Shown here: piece after piece, positions 6,917-8,369 of the stretch
Position numbering within the stretch: the stretch's first letter is position 1
Layout: every line of letters begins with the position of its first letter
Assembly: GCA_027320785.1 (NCBI GenBank)
Contig: DAHVKR010000038.1
Span: forward strand, 1-8,369
DNA length: 8,369 nucleotides
Direction of reading: 5' to 3'
Origin: Bdellovibrionales bacterium
Lineage (GTDB): Bacteria > Bdellovibrionota > Bdellovibrionia > Bdellovibrionales > Bdellovibrionaceae
Notes under the pieces: model-generated
Databases searched by the model: none
What the model was told of the DNA's origin: nothing
Seen by the model: the letters and a program-made list of their open reading frames with translations, nothing else
Translations under genes and position numbers: made by a program

Positions 6917-8145
6917 AATAAAAGCTCCTTCGCTTTTAATAAGCCTTCATAGAGTTTTTGCGTCTCTTCGGGTATGTTATAAATTGAGAATGAGGCTCTC
7001 ACACAGCCGGATATTCCAAGCCGATCCATAAGAGGCTGCGTGCAGTGGTGTCCCGCTCGTACCGCGATTCCCATTTCATCTAAAATTTGAGCCACATCCG
7101 AGTGATGCGCGCCCTTCATATTAAACGAAATAATGGGGGCCTTATGTCTCGCTTCTCCATAAATCGTAATCTCAGGGATTTTTTTAAGCTGCTGAGTCGC
7201 TTCGTGAAGTAGCATTTGGTCCCAGGCTTGAATATCCTGCCAACCTACACTTTCCACAAATTCAATGGCCTCCGTTAAGCCAATGGCTCCTTCCACATGA
7301 GGTGTTCCTGCCTCAAATTTCAAAGGAAGCTCATTGTACGTTGTCTTTTCAAGGGTCACTTTCGAAATCATGCTGCCACCACCTTGATAAGGCTGCATGC
7401 GATTCAACCAGTCTTTTTTCCCGTAAAGAACACCGAAACCCGTAGGCCCAAAAAGTTTATGCGATGAAAAAGCAAAAAAATCGATATCCCAGTCCTGAAC
7501 ATTAACTTTTTCCTGGGAAACAATTTGAGCTCCATCAATTAAAATAGCAGCCTGACTGTTTTCTCTGACAATACGAACGATATCCTTCACAGGATTGATG
7601 GTACCCAAAGTGTTCGAGCAAGCCGTTAGTGCGACCACCCTCGTCTTGGAAGATAATTTTTTTTCAAGATCTTCTAAATCCAGCTCGCCATTATCATAAA
7701 TACGAACGGCCTTCACCTGCACACCATATCGCTCTTGCAATAAGTGCCAGGGAACAATATTCGCATGGTGCTCCATCTCGGAAATCAAAATTTCATCACC
7801 CGATTTTAAAAAACTATGTCCGAATGACTCTGCAACAAGATTAATCGCCTCTGTCGTTCCCCGAACGTAAATAATCTCTTCTGGGAATTGCGCCCCTATA
7901 AATTGAGCTATTCTTTCTCGAGACTTTTCATAAAGAGCCGTTGTTCGAGAACTCCACTGATAGCCTCCGCGGTGTACATTACTCGCTTCACTCTCGTAGA
8001 ATTTTTCAACTCTTTTGATCACTCTTTGAGGCTTTAATGTTGTGTTGGTACTATCTAAATAAACGAAGTCTTGCCCGCCAAACTTCTGCTGAAGGGCCGG
8101 AAATTGCTCTCGAACTTTATGCATTCTTTGCTCAAGAGAGCTCAC
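6913..8145 (-). CDS. sufS: Cysteine desulfurase SufS
   Basis: The 410-residue protein is a PLP-dependent type II cysteine desulfurase, releasing sulfur from L-cysteine for SUF Fe-S assembly. Key residues match E. coli SufS with a constant offset of four: H127 stacking on the cofactor, D204 in ILIDGAQ, K230 in SSHKLFGPTG forming the Schiff base, C368 in RAGHHCTQP carrying the persulfide, and R383 in VRASF binding substrate. Length is normal. The GTG start overlaps the sufD stop as GTGA and has AAAAGGAG seven bases upstream, which favours it over the ATG at 8124. The N-terminal motif reads LDSTNTTLKP, a variant of the common LDxAAxxxKP. No SufE or SufU partner gene is in the window. Confidence 0.97.
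   Translation of the reverse strand: MSSLEQRMHKVREQFPALQQKFGGQDFVYLDSTNTTLKPQRVIKRVEKFYESEASNVHRGGYQWSSRTTALYEKSRERIAQFIGAQFPEEIIYVRGTTEAINLVAESFGHSFLKSGDEILISEMEHHANIVPWHLLQERYGVQVKAVRIYDNGELDLEDLEKKLSSKTRVVALTACSNTLGTINPVKDIVRIVRENSQAAILIDGAQIVSQEKVNVQDWDIDFFAFSSHKLFGPTGFGVLYGKKDWLNRMQPYQGGGSMISKVTLEKTTYNELPLKFEAGTPHVEGAIGLTEAIEFVESVGWQDIQAWDQMLLHEATQQLKKIPEITIYGEARHKAPIISFNMKGAHHSDVAQILDEMGIAVRAGHHCTQPLMDRLGISGCVRASFSIYNIPEETQKLYEGLLKAKELLL
6925..6930 (-). promoter_or_regulatory. Ribosome binding site AAGGAG for the nfu gene
   Basis: On the minus strand AAGGAG lies eight bases before the ATG at 6916, inside the last codons of sufS. It confirms the ATGA-overlap start. Confidence 0.85.
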
Positions 8146-8369
8146 TTAACAGCTCCTTTTTGTTGTAATGCTTTTTTGACTGCCGCTTTGAGGTCCGAAT
8201 GCTCTAACATATGGACCACATCCATAATAAAACCCTCTGAAACAAGTTGAATCGCCTTTTCTTTATTGATTCCACGAGTTTGTAAGTAAAAAACTTCGTC
8301 TTGCTGAATCTGACCAATCGTTGAGCCATGAGTTGCCTTCACATCATCTACATAAATTTCGAGTTCTGG
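8142..8369 (-). CDS. sufD: Fe-S assembly protein SufD, C-terminal 75 residues (5' end outside window)
   Basis: The frame is open from the right edge, reading PELEIYVDDVKATHG and then STIGQIQQDEVFYLQTRGI, the conserved C-terminal core of SufB/SufD proteins. A GTG inside it at 8342 is not a start. The DDVKATHG form and the short tail fit SufD rather than SufB. SufD forms the SufBC2D complex in which clusters are built. The His in ATHG corresponds to E. coli SufD His360, reported to be needed for cluster assembly; the Cys two residues before it in E. coli (CSH) is Ala here. The TGA shares four bases (GTGA) with the sufS start, so the two are translationally coupled. Confidence 0.92.
   Translation of the reverse strand, partial: PELEIYVDDVKATHGSTIGQIQQDEVFYLQTRGINKEKAIQLVSEGFIMDVVHMLEHSDLKAAVKKALQQKGAVK
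8153..8160 (-). promoter_or_regulatory. Ribosome binding site AAAAGGAG for sufS
   Basis: On the minus strand AAAAGGAG ends seven bases before the GTG at 8145, inside the end of sufD. It decides the GTG start of sufS. Confidence 0.85.

Noticed and set aside
6744..7031. Plus-strand open frame of 95 codons opposite nfu and sufS
   Set aside because: It spans the junction of two firmly identified genes on the other strand and has no recognisable domain.
8340..8342. GTG as the start of a small 66-residue protein
   Set aside because: The codons upstream to the window edge encode the conserved PELEIYVDDV of SufD, so this is an internal codon.

Overview
The window looks like chromosome from a moderately AT-rich Gram-negative bacterium, most probably of the Bdellovibrio-like lineage. 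This rests on three things: a SUF Fe-S cluster order ending sufD-sufS-nfu, a lipobox lipoprotein, and a left-edge protein with a basic, cysteine-containing VTKYR motif that I associate from memory with Bdellovibrio hypothetical proteins. The assignment is inference; there is no rRNA or other phylogenetic marker here. I see no insertion sequence, tRNA, CRISPR array or phage gene.

Left half, plus strand. A gene open at the left edge (1-1338) encodes the C-terminal part of a beta-rich protein with three diverged ~100-residue repeats. A strong intrinsic terminator (1353-1399) closes it. After a 100-base gap comes a tightly overlapping three-gene unit: a large lipoprotein with an HEYGH...SEGW zinc-metalloprotease signature (1503-3293), a small protein with one N-terminal membrane anchor (3278-3868), and an ExoD-family multi-pass membrane protein (3858-4490). 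The overlaps are 16 and 11 bases, so the three are probably translated together; their joint role is unknown.

Right half, minus strand, read from right to left. The end of sufD (8369-8142), sufS (8145-6913) and an Nfu-type Fe-S carrier (6916-6347) are joined by 4-base start/stop overlaps. Then follow a ClsB-like phospholipase D/cardiolipin synthase (6328-5237) after 18 bases, and an endonuclease/exonuclease/phosphatase-fold protein (5235-4492) after 1 base. The first three genes mobilise sulfur from cysteine (SufS), take part in cluster assembly on the SufBCD complex, and pass clusters to target proteins (Nfu). The last two resemble the E. coli clsB/ybhP neighbours but in the opposite order. 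The spacing suggests that all five share a transcript, linking Fe-S assembly to phospholipid enzymes.

The two units converge, with stop codons one base apart at 4490/4492. Coding density is very high: the only gap over 100 bases is 1339-1502. The most unusual parts are the repeat protein at the left edge and the metalloprotease-anchor-ExoD unit.
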